Positions 33,419 to 43,188 are shown, counted from the stretch's first letter. The stretch: 64,000 nt of DNA from Deltaproteobacteria bacterium (GCA_029262455.1 JAJCZJ010000020.1:124001-188000), one strand, 5' to 3'. Notes: a model not told the origin generated them from the letters alone. Translations and numbers: made by a program.

Positions 33419-34267
33419 CTACTTCCACGATTGGATGGATTCGTTCACTCTCTTCGCAAAGAAGCCCTCAAAAATGTCATCACCCTTGCCGAGTTCCTGC
33501 GCTTTCGCGGCCGAGGCCAGCGCGCCCGACTGATCCCCTTGTTTGGCGAGAATCTGAGCCTTGACCCACGTGTTCCACCAAGTCGGCTTGATCGTCTCGG
33601 ACGTATTGATGTACGTCAGCGCCTGGTCGAGATCACCCTCATTCTCCAGAAGCCATCGCGCCGAAGCGAAATGCGGGCGCCAAGCGTCATCCAACGCCTC
33701 GTCGATATTCGACCGAACCGACGCGTCCGTCTCGACCCCGATCGGGATCGACAAGAGAAGGTCGTGCCACTCGAGGTCGAGCCGGGTGGTGTCATTGGTG
33801 GTGTTCGAAAAAATGAACGTCATACGCTCTCGTGAGGGCGATGAGGTCGGCCGCAAAGTGACGCGCGCGACATCATTCGCTTCGTCATAACCCCGCGTAC
33901 CCGATAGGTCAGTCTTGCTGTTTAGGATCACCGTCCATTCGGCCTGGCCAGGAATGGTCAGCAAGGAGTACGAACCTGCCGCGACCTTCTTGCCGCCAAA
34001 GACAAAGTCTCCGCTCGCTTCTATCTTGGTCGAGCGATTCGCACCGGTACGCCATAGCGTGCCAAAGGGCACCAACTCGCCCCAGATCTTCCGCCCCTTA
34101 ACACCCGGACTCGAGTACTCGACCGCGAAGTCGGTCAACCCAACTCGCTGCTCAACCCGGGACAGTGGGCTGGGAGCCGGAAGCTCTGGCGCCGACTGCG
34201 CCGAGACAGAAGTGACCGTAAACAAGACCACTAAAGAAAACACTGAGAACGAGCGAAAATCAGCCAT
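33419..34267 (-). CDS. DUF2911-domain exported protein
   Basis: A 282-residue protein with a signal peptide (ADFRSFSVFSLVVLFTVTSVSAQ) and a DUF2911 domain (about 30-175). Characteristic are SPLSRVEQRVGLTDFAVEYS, GRKIWGELVPFGTLWRTGAN and KKVAAGSYSLLTIPG. The C-terminal 100 residues look TPR-like (ALTYINTSETIKPTWWNTWV). The ATG at 34267 follows GGGGGAT; an open frame extends upstream to 34360 without a ribosome site. It heads the operon that contains bshC, bshA, the PIG-L gene and the symporter. Function of DUF2911 is unknown to me. Confidence 0.8.
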   Translation of the reverse strand: MADFRSFSVFSLVVLFTVTSVSAQSAPELPAPSPLSRVEQRVGLTDFAVEYSSPGVKGRKIWGELVPFGTLWRTGANRSTKIEASGDFVFGGKKVAAGSYSLLTIPGQAEWTVILNSKTDLSGTRGYDEANDVARVTLRPTSSPSRERMTFIFSNTTNDTTRLDLEWHDLLLSIPIGVETDASVRSNIDEALDDAWRPHFASARWLLENEGDLDQALTYINTSETIKPTWWNTWVKAQILAKQGDQSGALASAAKAQELGKGDDIFEGFFAKRVNESIQSWK

Positions 34268-34494
34268 AGATCCCCCTTTGGGTTTGCGTTCGAGACCGCG
34301 CCCTCTCAAAGCCACATTCCTGTAACATCCGGCGCACACCTGCATCCGACGATGCTGCATCCAGAAAATTCATAGCACGCGAATATGGTTGACGGTATAC
34401 CGGCCACAACCGTCGTGCCCTGTGCTTTCGCCCACTCGGTCGCACGGCGATGAGCCACTTCGTGTGATAAGGAAAACGCGTAGCGACGACGATC

Positions 34495-37400
34495 ATGCAG
34501 AGGGAAAGGTCCAAAGTGGAGCAGCCGAAAGCAACAGAAGATCGATCCGCATCATTTATTGTTCAGCTCGCGTCAGCAATCCAAAACGGCGTGGAGATCG
34601 CCCGCTTTGGAGGCTTTGGGGATCCCCAATCTTCGCCCCATAGAATTGTCGAGAAGAAAACACACTTTCGCTTGCGGCACTATTTTCCCGACAATGGGGC
34701 CAGCACGTCTCCGGCGATCCTCTTGGTCCCGCCTCTGATGCTGACCGCGGAAGTCTGGGACGTGTCCCCCGAATCGAGCGCGGTCGCGACCCTGCATCAA
34801 GCTGGCGTGGACCCTTGGGTCATCGACTTCGGGTCACCCGAAGAAGAGAAAGGCGGGCTGTCGCGCACCTTGGAAGATCACGTGATCGCGGTGAGCGAGG
34901 CTGTCGATACCGTTCGCAAAGAGACCGGCCGTGATGTCCATCTCTCCGGATATTCGCAAGGGGGAATGTTCTGCTACCAGGTCGCGGCATACCGGGCATC
35001 GGCGAATCTGGCTTCGCTAGTCACGTTCGGCAGTCCAGTCGACTTGCATAAGGGTTTGCCGCCGATCCTACCGAGTGAGTTGGTCGCAGACGTCGTCGAC
35101 GGGCTCGGCCGCGTGCAATCGGCTCTGCTGCCAAGCGGTATTCCCTCGTGGGCGACCCGCCTCGGTTTCCAGTTGATGGACCCCGTCAAGGCGGTCAAGC
35201 AAAGGGTTGAGTTCGCGCTCAACCTATACGACCGAGAGACGCTGCAGCGCACCGAGGGAATGCGGCGCTTTCTCGGCAGCGACGGATGGGTCGCCTTCCC
35301 CGGCCCGGCGTTGCGCGATTTCGCCGAGCAATTGATCGCCGACAATCGGTTGCTGCAGGGCGGATTAGTCATCGCGGGTCGTACGGTCACGCTGGCCGAC
35401 ATCACGTGCCCGGTGCTCGCATTCATCGGCGAGACTGATTCGATCGCGCCGGCGGGCGCGGTCCGCGCGCTTCGCGAAGCGGCGCCGCGTGCGAAGAGCT
35501 ATGAAGCCATGATCGCTGCCGGACACTTCGGTTTGGTGGTCGGCTCGCGCTCGTCGGCGATCACCTGGCCCACGGTCGGCGCATGGGTGAAGTGGTGCGA
35601 AGGGGATGGCGCCAAGCCTGCGAACGCGAAGAAAATGATCAGCAAGCGCAGTAGTCCGCCGAAGGAAGCGACACTGCTCGATGATCTCGGCGATGGCATC
35701 GCTCGCACAATCGACCTGGGACGCGGGCTGGCATCCAGCGCCGTCGATATCCTCAACCAACGGGTCGGCGTGCTGGGGCGCATGTCATCGGCGATTGCGC
35801 CCCAGCTGATGCGTCTCGACCGCCTGGCCTCGCTGCGTAGCGATACCCGTGTCAGCCTGGGAGAGGCCTTGCAGACACAAGCGGAGAACGCTCCGACCGA
35901 TACATTTTTCTTGTTCGCCGGGCGGGCTTACACCTACGAGGAATCGAACCGTCGCGTCGACAACATCGTCCGCGGCCTCTTGAACTGCGGTATTCGCCAG
36001 GGCGATCATGTCGGGATCCTGATGGACACCCGCCCAAGTGCGCTCGCCGCGACGGTCGCAGTCTCGCGACTCGGAGCGGTCGCGGTCATGCTCCGACCCG
36101 ATATCGCCCTCGAGCACCAGCTCGAGGTCGCACCGGTCGAACATCTGCTCGCCGACCCCGAGCACGGTAAAGCAGCGGCCGCGACGTACGGCAAGGACCT
36201 ACTCATTCTCGGCGGCGGCGGGGGTCCCAGAAAGTTGGCGGCCGGTCTTCTCGACATGGAACAAATCGACCCCGACTCGGTGACGCTGCCGGAATGGTAT
36301 CGACCGAATCCCGGGACAGCCGGCGACCTGGCCTTGGTCTTCGTCGCCGGGGAAGACGACCGCCTCGGCGTTGGTCGCATCACCAATCGTCGATGGGCCA
36401 CATCGGCATACGGAACCGCCTCTGCGTGCGCCCTGAGCAGTCACGATACTGTGTACTGCTGCGCCCCGATTCACCACCCGACGGGGCTTCTCGTCTGTGT
36501 CGCGGGCGCGATCGTCAGCGGCGCCCGACTCGCAGTGGCGGCGGCCTTTGATCCGGAAACCTTCTGGGACGAAGTGCGTCGCTATGGAGTTAGCTTCGTG
36601 TCCTACAGCGGAACGCAGCTCAACGACTTGGTCAACGCGCCTATCGAGGCGGCGGAACGACACCATCCAATTCGGATGTTCGCCGGTAGCGGAATGCCCT
36701 ACAGTCTCTGGAACCGCATGCAGGAACGCTTTCCCGATGTCAGCATCGTCGAGTTCTATGCTTCGACCGAAGGCAACGCCGTACTGGTGAACCTGACCGG
36801 TAAGAAGACTGGCTCGCTCGGACGCCCGCTACCCGGCGGAGCTGAGCTCGCGCTGGCATCGTGGGATCTCGATGCGAATCGGCTAGTCGAAAACGAGGCG
36901 GGCTTCGCAATCCCAAGTCCAGAAGGCGAGACCGGGCTACTCCTTGCGCGGGTAGACAAGAGTCGGGGTGAAATCTCCGGAAGACCGCTGCGCAGCGTGT
37001 TCGAGGTCGGTGACTCGTGGATCGCGACGGGTGATTTGATGCGCTGCGACGAGGATGGGGACTATTGGCTCGTCGATCGCGCGGCGGACGTCGTTCGGAC
37101 AAAGAAGGGGGCGATCGCCACCATTCCCATTCAGGGGGTCCTGAGTCGACTCGACTTCATCGATCTAGCTGCGGTCTACGGCGTCGCGGCCAAAGGGAGT
37201 CACACGCAAGAAATCCTGGTTGCCGCAATCACCGTTCGACCGGGGCACAAGGTCGACACGCGAGCCCTGCGCCAACACGTCGAAACGAACCTTCGCAAAC
37301 GCGAACAGCCCGTCGCCATCCGCATCGCCAACCATTTGCCCACAACCGCCGGCCACCGCATCCGAAAAGCAGCACTGAAACGTGCCGGGTTACAATCCGC

Positions 37401-37575
37401 AACTGGCGAGGACCTGCTGTGGCTGGCTCCGGGCGCGAAAAGCTACCTAGTGCTGCGCAAGGCAGATCATGCGCGTCTATGGGGAACGGCGCCGACAAGC
37501 CGGCGATCCAAGCCACCACGCACAACCCGGCGTCGCGGTGGAACCGCTCGCAAGGCGCGCACGAAGCGCTCATAG
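34495..37575 (+). CDS. fusion of PhaC-like alpha/beta hydrolase and AMP-forming acyl-CoA synthetase-like domain
   Basis: A 1026-residue fusion. Residues about 20-400 resemble class III/PhaC-type hydrolases: ILLVPPLMLTAEVWD, and GYSQGG (152-157) with Ser154 as nucleophile where PHA synthases have Cys. HFGLVVGS gives the probable catalytic His. Residues about 460-1000 are an adenylating domain: AYTYEESNRRVDNIVRGLL, FYASTEGNAVLVN and TGDLMRCDEDGDYWLVDR are recognisable. The P-loop TSGTTGxPK is replaced by FVAGEDDRLGVGRITNRRW, so ATP binding is altered. The catalytic Lys motif survives as HRIRKAALKRAG. The tail is Arg/Lys-rich (RRSKPPRTTRRRGG). Similar hydrolase-ligase fusions occur in mycobacteria (memory). 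Product is unknown; waxes, esters or CoA-ester handling are possibilities. Confidence 0.75.
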   Translation: MQRERSKVEQPKATEDRSASFIVQLASAIQNGVEIARFGGFGDPQSSPHRIVEKKTHFRLRHYFPDNGASTSPAILLVPPLMLTAEVWDVSPESSAVATLHQAGVDPWVIDFGSPEEEKGGLSRTLEDHVIAVSEAVDTVRKETGRDVHLSGYSQGGMFCYQVAAYRASANLASLVTFGSPVDLHKGLPPILPSELVADVVDGLGRVQSALLPSGIPSWATRLGFQLMDPVKAVKQRVEFALNLYDRETLQRTEGMRRFLGSDGWVAFPGPALRDFAEQLIADNRLLQGGLVIAGRTVTLADITCPVLAFIGETDSIAPAGAVRALREAAPRAKSYEAMIAAGHFGLVVGSRSSAITWPTVGAWVKWCEGDGAKPANAKKMISKRSSPPKEATLLDDLGDGIARTIDLGRGLASSAVDILNQRVGVLGRMSSAIAPQLMRLDRLASLRSDTRVSLGEALQTQAENAPTDTFFLFAGRAYTYEESNRRVDNIVRGLLNCGIRQGDHVGILMDTRPSALAATVAVSRLGAVAVMLRPDIALEHQLEVAPVEHLLADPEHGKAAAATYGKDLLILGGGGGPRKLAAGLLDMEQIDPDSVTLPEWYRPNPGTAGDLALVFVAGEDDRLGVGRITNRRWATSAYGTASACALSSHDTVYCCAPIHHPTGLLVCVAGAIVSGARLAVAAAFDPETFWDEVRRYGVSFVSYSGTQLNDLVNAPIEAAERHHPIRMFAGSGMPYSLWNRMQERFPDVSIVEFYASTEGNAVLVNLTGKKTGSLGRPLPGGAELALASWDLDANRLVENEAGFAIPSPEGETGLLLARVDKSRGEISGRPLRSVFEVGDSWIATGDLMRCDEDGDYWLVDRAADVVRTKKGAIATIPIQGVLSRLDFIDLAAVYGVAAKGSHTQEILVAAITVRPGHKVDTRALRQHVETNLRKREQPVAIRIANHLPTTAGHRIRKAALKRAGLQSATGEDLLWLAPGAKSYLVLRKADHARLWGTAPTSRRSKPPRTTRRRGGTARKARTKRS

Positions 37576-37578
37576 AGA

Positions 37579-40392
37579 CTATTCTCCGCGAATGATCGCG
37601 TAACCTACATCCGCTCCGGAGAGGTGCGTATCGAAGACGACAAATTCGTCGTTTGACGAAACCTGAATGTCGGAATCGAACCCGAACAGATCGAACCGAC
37701 CTCCACCAGGGGCCTGTTCGGCATAGCCGGCCACTTTCGTGCTGTCGATGCCAGCAGCCACATCCGTGAAGAAGAGAACGTTTTCTTCGACATTCGAGGT
37801 TCGCACGTAATACGCGAGGCGGCGGTCCACGTAGTTGAAATCGGTGTTCGTCAGCGCGTCCAGATTGTCGATTTCGGCACCGATCGGCAGCGGGTCGTCG
37901 ATGCACTTCACCGGCTCGACCGTCATCGGACCGCGCGTCGTTATCAAACAATCATCACTGGCCCCACCTGTGACGTCAGCGCGGAAGGCGACCCGTTTAT
38001 AGTCCGACACCACCGGCGGGCTCGTGAAATCATCGATGGTACCACCAATTGGTGCGCCGACCGGATCGCCGGCGCAAGCCACTTCCTCCAGCAAGGCCGT
38101 GATTATCTCGTAGCGATACACGCACTGGGCGCCGGCTGTCGTCGTGCCAGCAAAGGCAATGTAGCCATCCCTCACGTCCGGAATCGTGAAGTCGATGAAG
38201 TCTCCGCCCCCGGGCGCGGGTGTACCCGAGAGAGCAACGACCGCCATGCCGTTGCTGTTCCACAGGAACACTCCCGAATCCAATGACGGCGCGAGATCCG
38301 CGACAAACGTGACGTTCTTTTGGTCCATCGACGGGCGCACATGCGTCCCGAGTAGCGTATTGGGGAACCGCAACTCACCGAAGGTCTGGGCCATTCCCGG
38401 GACTGGGTCACCAACGGCGACGACGGAGAAGTTCCAGTTCGGGTTCGCCATCAAGATCGCGTCGCGTCGCGACGGCCCGAAAGTCTCGGCAACAAACGCG
38501 ACGCGGTTGCCGGCCGCGGTCAGCGTATTGTGCAGAATCTCGTCGATCCGGGTCACCGTAAGCCCGCCGACGATATCCTGTGGCGCTGCCACGACATCAA
38601 TCGCGCCACAGGGAATGCCGGTGCAGTCCCTGGTGAATATAGCGTCGCGACGACCATGGAACGCAACGTCTCCAACATTCGCCACCGGCTCGGTGAACTC
38701 GAAGCCGTTTCCAATCGCCGTAACGTCATCACGAGACGCCACCTCGGAACCGGCAGCACCAACCGCCTGTCTCATCAAGCCAGTGCCATCACTGCACGCC
38801 GCTTCGAAGATCGCATCGTCCGTCGAGGAATCGTAGGTCACGGCAACACCGAGGCGATCGACGCTACCGGCTCCCCCGATGGGACAAGGACCTCCAACCG
38901 TCGCGATCGTTGAAATCCCTGCCGCCTCGTAACGATAGATGCCGTCGTCCGAGGTCGTCGGCGCGTGAAAGACGAGGCCGCCCGTTGAAGTGAAGTCGGG
39001 GCGCATCCGACTACTGAAGCCGCCGAAGGCGCCGCCAGACGGCGCCGGGTCGCCCTGCATGGCAAGCGCACAAGGTGATCCCATCGGACAATACGTACTC
39101 GAAACCATAAAGAGCCCGCGCGACTGTGGCCCCCCAGTAATTCTCGCCTGAAACGCGACCGAGGACAGTGACTGATCGTCGACCGCGAACTCCTGTGCGA
39201 AGCGGTCAAAGGTGCCGCCGCCGGGAGCGGGATCGCCTTCGCAAGCCAGAGCAGTGATCGGCTGTCCCGGCATTGCCAAATAGATTCCTTCGGTGCCGTC
39301 GGTATCGACAAAGACCACTTCGACAAGGTCGGTCAGCAGGTGGGCTTCCTGCCGACGCATATCGAGCGTCTCTCCGGCAGCGCACGGATCGGCAGTTCCC
39401 TCGAGCGCCACCAAACTCATGGAACCTGCGGCGAAATAGTAAAGCCCATCAAACGGAGGAGCATAGGCCCGAAATACCAAATCGCCGTTGAGACTCGAGT
39501 CCACGTGGTCGCCAAAGCTCGTATAGGGAATGCCGATCGGCGACACATCACCCTCCAGGACAACGGCGGACACCAAGCCTGTTGACCACAGAAAGATTCC
39601 GCTTCGCACAGCGCCGCCTTCGATGAAGGCGCGGAAGTACGCGTCGCCGAGATCGTTGAATGCCGGAGCGCTCAATCGACCGAAGGTTCCGCCGACACCG
39701 AGCGGGGCCGGATCGCCAGAGGCGACGAGCGTCGTCAACACACCCGCCGCGTCGACGGCGAATATTCCGTCGGTATGTCCTTCGAACGAGACCTGGTCAC
39801 GCTTCGAGATCACCGGGCCGGAGACCTTACCAAACTGGCCTCCCAGCGGATCGGAGTCCGAGGATACCGCGACGCGCTCGAGAGTCGCGACCTTGTCGAT
39901 GCCGACGCGCGTCACGCTGGGAGAAGGAATCATTGGGTTGGGCATTTCGGTGACGAGAATCAAGAACGTCTGCCCCGCGGTCATGGCTTGGAACGAGTTC
40001 ACCGAGCGCGACGGATTCGACGCGGGGCCAAATGGCGAATAATCGCAGGCAATCTCGAGCATGCCTGCGCACGAACCGTCGAAAACGCTCAAAACCGTTC
40101 CATAGTCCGACCCGTAGTTGTGCACTTGGTAGGTGCCCGCTTCGGGGACCGTCAGCTCGTACCAGACGCTTCGCGGCAGGACCCCGAAGCCGCAGCCCGG
40201 CTGCGGCGGGTCGAGCGGCTCATTGGTTGCCAGGGACGGATCCACGACGCCGACGAAGGGCAGCACGGTGACTGCCGTCGCACTGGCACAGTCGTCGTTT
40301 GGCGGCTGCGCCTGGGTCACCTGGGACGCCAATGATAGCGCCAGCGCACCCACGAGCATACGCAAAAGGTCCCAACGCACGGATCGACACAT
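37579..40392 (-). CDS. large secreted protein with NxxGxxAF-type (DUF7453-like) tandem repeats
   Basis: A 937-residue protein with a signal peptide (RMLVGALALSLASQVTQAQ). Residues about 30-165 form a PPC-like domain (NDDCASATAVTVLPFVG, PRSVWYELTVPEAGTYQVHN, LILVTEM). The rest consists of repeated units of about 50 residues of the type GDPAPxGGxFxxF...F.A...G...GIFL, for example ACEGDPAPGGGTFDRFAQEF and LSGTPAPGGGDFIDFTIPDV. Each unit is a beta-rich blade, so a propeller or solenoid is likely. GAGGGGG at -8 supports the start. It converges on the hydrolase-ligase fusion with only 3 bases between stops. No enzymatic motif seen. Confidence 0.75.
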   Translation of the reverse strand: MCRSVRWDLLRMLVGALALSLASQVTQAQPPNDDCASATAVTVLPFVGVVDPSLATNEPLDPPQPGCGFGVLPRSVWYELTVPEAGTYQVHNYGSDYGTVLSVFDGSCAGMLEIACDYSPFGPASNPSRSVNSFQAMTAGQTFLILVTEMPNPMIPSPSVTRVGIDKVATLERVAVSSDSDPLGGQFGKVSGPVISKRDQVSFEGHTDGIFAVDAAGVLTTLVASGDPAPLGVGGTFGRLSAPAFNDLGDAYFRAFIEGGAVRSGIFLWSTGLVSAVVLEGDVSPIGIPYTSFGDHVDSSLNGDLVFRAYAPPFDGLYYFAAGSMSLVALEGTADPCAAGETLDMRRQEAHLLTDLVEVVFVDTDGTEGIYLAMPGQPITALACEGDPAPGGGTFDRFAQEFAVDDQSLSSVAFQARITGGPQSRGLFMVSSTYCPMGSPCALAMQGDPAPSGGAFGGFSSRMRPDFTSTGGLVFHAPTTSDDGIYRYEAAGISTIATVGGPCPIGGAGSVDRLGVAVTYDSSTDDAIFEAACSDGTGLMRQAVGAAGSEVASRDDVTAIGNGFEFTEPVANVGDVAFHGRRDAIFTRDCTGIPCGAIDVVAAPQDIVGGLTVTRIDEILHNTLTAAGNRVAFVAETFGPSRRDAILMANPNWNFSVVAVGDPVPGMAQTFGELRFPNTLLGTHVRPSMDQKNVTFVADLAPSLDSGVFLWNSNGMAVVALSGTPAPGGGDFIDFTIPDVRDGYIAFAGTTTAGAQCVYRYEIITALLEEVACAGDPVGAPIGGTIDDFTSPPVVSDYKRVAFRADVTGGASDDCLITTRGPMTVEPVKCIDDPLPIGAEIDNLDALTNTDFNYVDRRLAYYVRTSNVEENVLFFTDVAAGIDSTKVAGYAEQAPGGGRFDLFGFDSDIQVSSNDEFVVFDTHLSGADVGYAIIRGE

Positions 40393-40522
40393 CGACGTCC
40401 CCCTCTTCAGCCGCTGAACGACTGGCTCAGGTACGCTAGTGCGATGAGGATGGCGACGTCAACAAGCGGCCGCTCCGGCCCATCCAAGGCCGAGGCGCTG
40501 CACGGCCGCATGGCCCAGAAGC

Positions 40523-42310
40523 CTAAAAGCTGCAGATGTCGGTGTAATCGGTGCAGCAGTCACCAAAGTTCGCGCACAGAGAGTCGCAGTAGCAGCTTCC
40601 TGTCATCGACATCCCGCCGCAGGAATTGGTGCAAGAGTCGGCCAACACCACAGAGGGCGTTGAAGGTGCGACCAGCAGCTCGTCCTGATAGAAGGCCGCG
40701 TCGCTCTTGATCGTGATGTTCTTGCCGACAAAGGAACCGAAGGTGTCGGCCACTCCGTCGATCGTAACGATCGCCTCCGGCGCGTAGATGGTACCGTAGA
40801 GGTAAGCGCTGCCGTTGAAGGTTACGAGGCGCGGACCGAGCACGTAGATCGACAGCTTCTCGGTCCGAATGTCCGAGGCCGAGATGGCCGCGTTGTTGGC
40901 GACTTTGACGTCGCCAGTCACGTAGATCGTAACCGACCCCGCGGTGTTGTCGATGTCGAGCACGGCATCCTGCTTGAGATCGATCAAGGTGGCGTGGTAG
41001 CTACCCGGCCCGATGCTGAGAGTCTCGTTGCCGTCCAGCTTCACGTCTCCGAGCTCGGTGAGGAAGTCAGGGAGCTCGACCGGCATCAGGTCGACGACTT
41101 CGCTGGTTTCCTCGACACCACCGACAACTGTCGACGCTCCCCCCTGCGAGGCCTTCGAACCCCGCACAACGCCACCGACGAAGCTGGAATCCTTTACCGT
41201 GGCAATACCATTGGTCTGGAAAAGACCCTCCTGTCCGTACGTACCCGCGGTCGGATCGAAGGTCGCGGACAGCGACCCACCTTCAATTTTCAGTTGAGAC
41301 TGGGCGAACATCGAGCGCTCGAACAACGTGCCGATCTCGATCGATAGGTCGAACGGAGGCGTCGCGCCAGGTACTGGCGATGCCCCACCGTACAGATCCG
41401 CGCCAATGGCGAGGATCTGGTGATCGTGGTCGATGTGCGGCGAACCGTCGAGGTGCCAGTTTGGGTCGGTGGGGTCGACGCCATGAACCTTCTTCTCGTC
41501 GTGTTGCACATAGAAAGTATTGAACTCGTGGCGTGCGTAGAGCAGCGCGTCGCTGTCAGTGGCAGTGTTGAGAGACTCGACCGACGACAGTCCGGGCATC
41601 TTGCTATTGAGGAGCTGCATCAAGAAGCCCTGGGTGTTGTAGAACACGGCGTCATCCACCGTGAATACCATTGGATAGCCCAGCGCCTGGGCGCGCACAG
41701 TACGCGCCTCTTTGACCGCCGAGAGGTCGAGGCTGATGTAGACGGTGCCGTCCCGCCCGACTGCAGCCTGATAGTTGGTCTCAGTGAAGGAGCCGAGTTC
41801 GGTCGCCAACGCGACCGGTGCCGGCGTTACTGTCAGCGCGGAGTCGTCGAGCGTGAACATGCTATCTTCCGAGACGCCGATGTTGCCGCCGACAGAGGTC
41901 ACTGAGATCTCCGTCGGCCCCAAAGGGAGATCGGGAAGAGCAACGTTCAACTGAACTCGGAAAATGCCGTCGGCGAGATCACGCCGGTTGACGGCGAAGG
42001 CCTTCACTTGCGCGGAAGCGTTCGTCGTGCCGGAGTTGAAATCGACGGCATAGAGCATACCAACTACGAGGGATGGCTCGAAGATGCTGAGCTCTTCGCC
42101 CGCCCAGGCCGCATTCGGACGGACCGTCGCGGCATCCGGAGGCGCCTTGTCACAGCCACAGCCGGCTTGCGCCGGTTGGGTCGCGATCGTACCCAACATT
42201 AAGATCGTAAAAGCGATCGTTGCGAGGACGGGCGTTCGGAGGCGGCGGCCCTGAGCTGTCTTCGTTGCGGTCAGAACCGCTGCCAGGGATAGTGTCTTCG
42301 CTGATTTCAT
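40523..42310 (-). CDS. secreted protein with C-terminal somatomedin-B-like domain
   Basis: A 595-residue protein with a long N-terminal signal region (TPVLATIAFTILMLGTIATQ...AQAGCGCDKAPP). The middle has an Ig-like unit (about 60-170), and about 425-545 has beta-helix/polymer-like strands (VTIYVTGDVKVANNAAISAS, FNGSAYLYGTIYAPEAIVTI) similar to DUF7305. The C-terminal 40 residues (SCGGMSMTGSCYCDSLCANF, then GDCCTDYTDIC) carry eight cysteines in the order of a somatomedin-B domain, mainly known from animal proteins such as vitronectin. GGAG at -8 supports the ATG. A role in adhesion or binding is inference. It is followed by a 130-base gap before the next minus-strand gene. Confidence 0.75.
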   Translation of the reverse strand: MKSAKTLSLAAVLTATKTAQGRRLRTPVLATIAFTILMLGTIATQPAQAGCGCDKAPPDAATVRPNAAWAGEELSIFEPSLVVGMLYAVDFNSGTTNASAQVKAFAVNRRDLADGIFRVQLNVALPDLPLGPTEISVTSVGGNIGVSEDSMFTLDDSALTVTPAPVALATELGSFTETNYQAAVGRDGTVYISLDLSAVKEARTVRAQALGYPMVFTVDDAVFYNTQGFLMQLLNSKMPGLSSVESLNTATDSDALLYARHEFNTFYVQHDEKKVHGVDPTDPNWHLDGSPHIDHDHQILAIGADLYGGASPVPGATPPFDLSIEIGTLFERSMFAQSQLKIEGGSLSATFDPTAGTYGQEGLFQTNGIATVKDSSFVGGVVRGSKASQGGASTVVGGVEETSEVVDLMPVELPDFLTELGDVKLDGNETLSIGPGSYHATLIDLKQDAVLDIDNTAGSVTIYVTGDVKVANNAAISASDIRTEKLSIYVLGPRLVTFNGSAYLYGTIYAPEAIVTIDGVADTFGSFVGKNITIKSDAAFYQDELLVAPSTPSVVLADSCTNSCGGMSMTGSCYCDSLCANFGDCCTDYTDICSF

Positions 42311-42759
42311 TTCGTGTCTCCGGTTGTCGAGTTACAAGGAGCAGTGCGAACACTAGAGTGACATCAGACCTCTTCTTCGCGGATCACCCATGGGTATGAC
42401 TTTCACGGCTGTCGCCGAAAACCGTACGACCTTGTCGGGATGCTCCCCGCCTGCAGCGTGGGGACCCCAAGGCGATTTCGTTGTGCCGCGCGCAAGGAAA
42501 CAGCAGGTCGCAGGTGGTGCTGCATGCGGAACCACAATAGAAGATCAGGACCCCGGCCTGCCGGCGGTGACATCGTGCAGCGGCGAGGCGTGCGCTGTGG
42601 ACGTCGCATTCTCAAGCACTGCGGCGTGAAGTTCTTCGCGCCGGGCGACTGCGCGTTGAACCACAAATATCTCAATGCGGGCGAGGAAAGCGACCGATCG
42701 CTGGCCGTACCTCGGTTCTACAGGCAAGGTGAGACTCCGTTGATGATAGGGAGTAGAAA
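42311..42759. other. 449-base intergenic stretch, nothing firmly recognised
   Basis: Lies between the divergent somatomedin-B gene and the deazaflavin reductase gene. Six frames contain runs up to 90 codons but no family resemblance. A short hairpin CCCC...GGGG is near 42446-42465. Promoters for both flanking genes are expected; none is clear. Confidence 0.35.
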
Positions 42760-43188
42760 ATGGCTGCGACACGAAACGTTTTTGTCGAACTCTTTTGGAA
42801 GATCCACCCGAGTCTGTATCGCTGGAGCGGCGGTCGAATCGGCGGCGCTCTCATGGGCCTACCGGTGCTCCTCCTCACGACCAAGGGCAGGAAGAGTGGC
42901 GCGCCACGTACGAGCGCGCTCATGTACCTGCCCCGCGGCGACGATTTTGCCGTGATCGCCTCCTATCTCGGCGAGCCACGTGATCCATTCTGGTGGCTCA
43001 ACTTGAAGGCCGATCCCAAGGCGAGCGTTCGCATTGGCAACCAAGACCACACGGTTCGAGCGCGCGAGGCCGAGGGCGGCGAACGCGTAGAGATCTGGCG
43101 CGCCATGAACGAGATCACGCCCGACTACGACGAATACCAGACCCGGACATCTCGTCGCATCCCCGTAGTCGTCCTCGAGCGACAATAG
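42760..43188 (+). CDS. deazaflavin(F420)-dependent nitroreductase/quinone reductase-like (Ddn/DUF385 family)
   Basis: A 142-residue protein. Diagnostic: LLLTTKGRKSGAPRTSALMY (37-56), then DPFWWLNLKADPKASVRIGN, the pattern of Ddn-type F420H2-dependent reductases and related FMN/heme-binding relatives. It is full length. With the LLM-class gene at 55.9 kb it suggests that the organism makes F420 or a similar cofactor; the biosynthetic genes are not in this window. It is convergent with the propeller-TPR gene. Confidence 0.8.
   Translation: MAATRNVFVELFWKIHPSLYRWSGGRIGGALMGLPVLLLTTKGRKSGAPRTSALMYLPRGDDFAVIASYLGEPRDPFWWLNLKADPKASVRIGNQDHTVRAREAEGGERVEIWRAMNEITPDYDEYQTRTSRRIPVVVLERQ

Noticed and set aside
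34495-37575. OleBC (beta-lactone pathway) fusion
   Set aside because: The hydrolase domain resembles PhaC-type proteins rather than the haloalkane-dehalogenase-like OleB, and no OleA or OleD gene is nearby.
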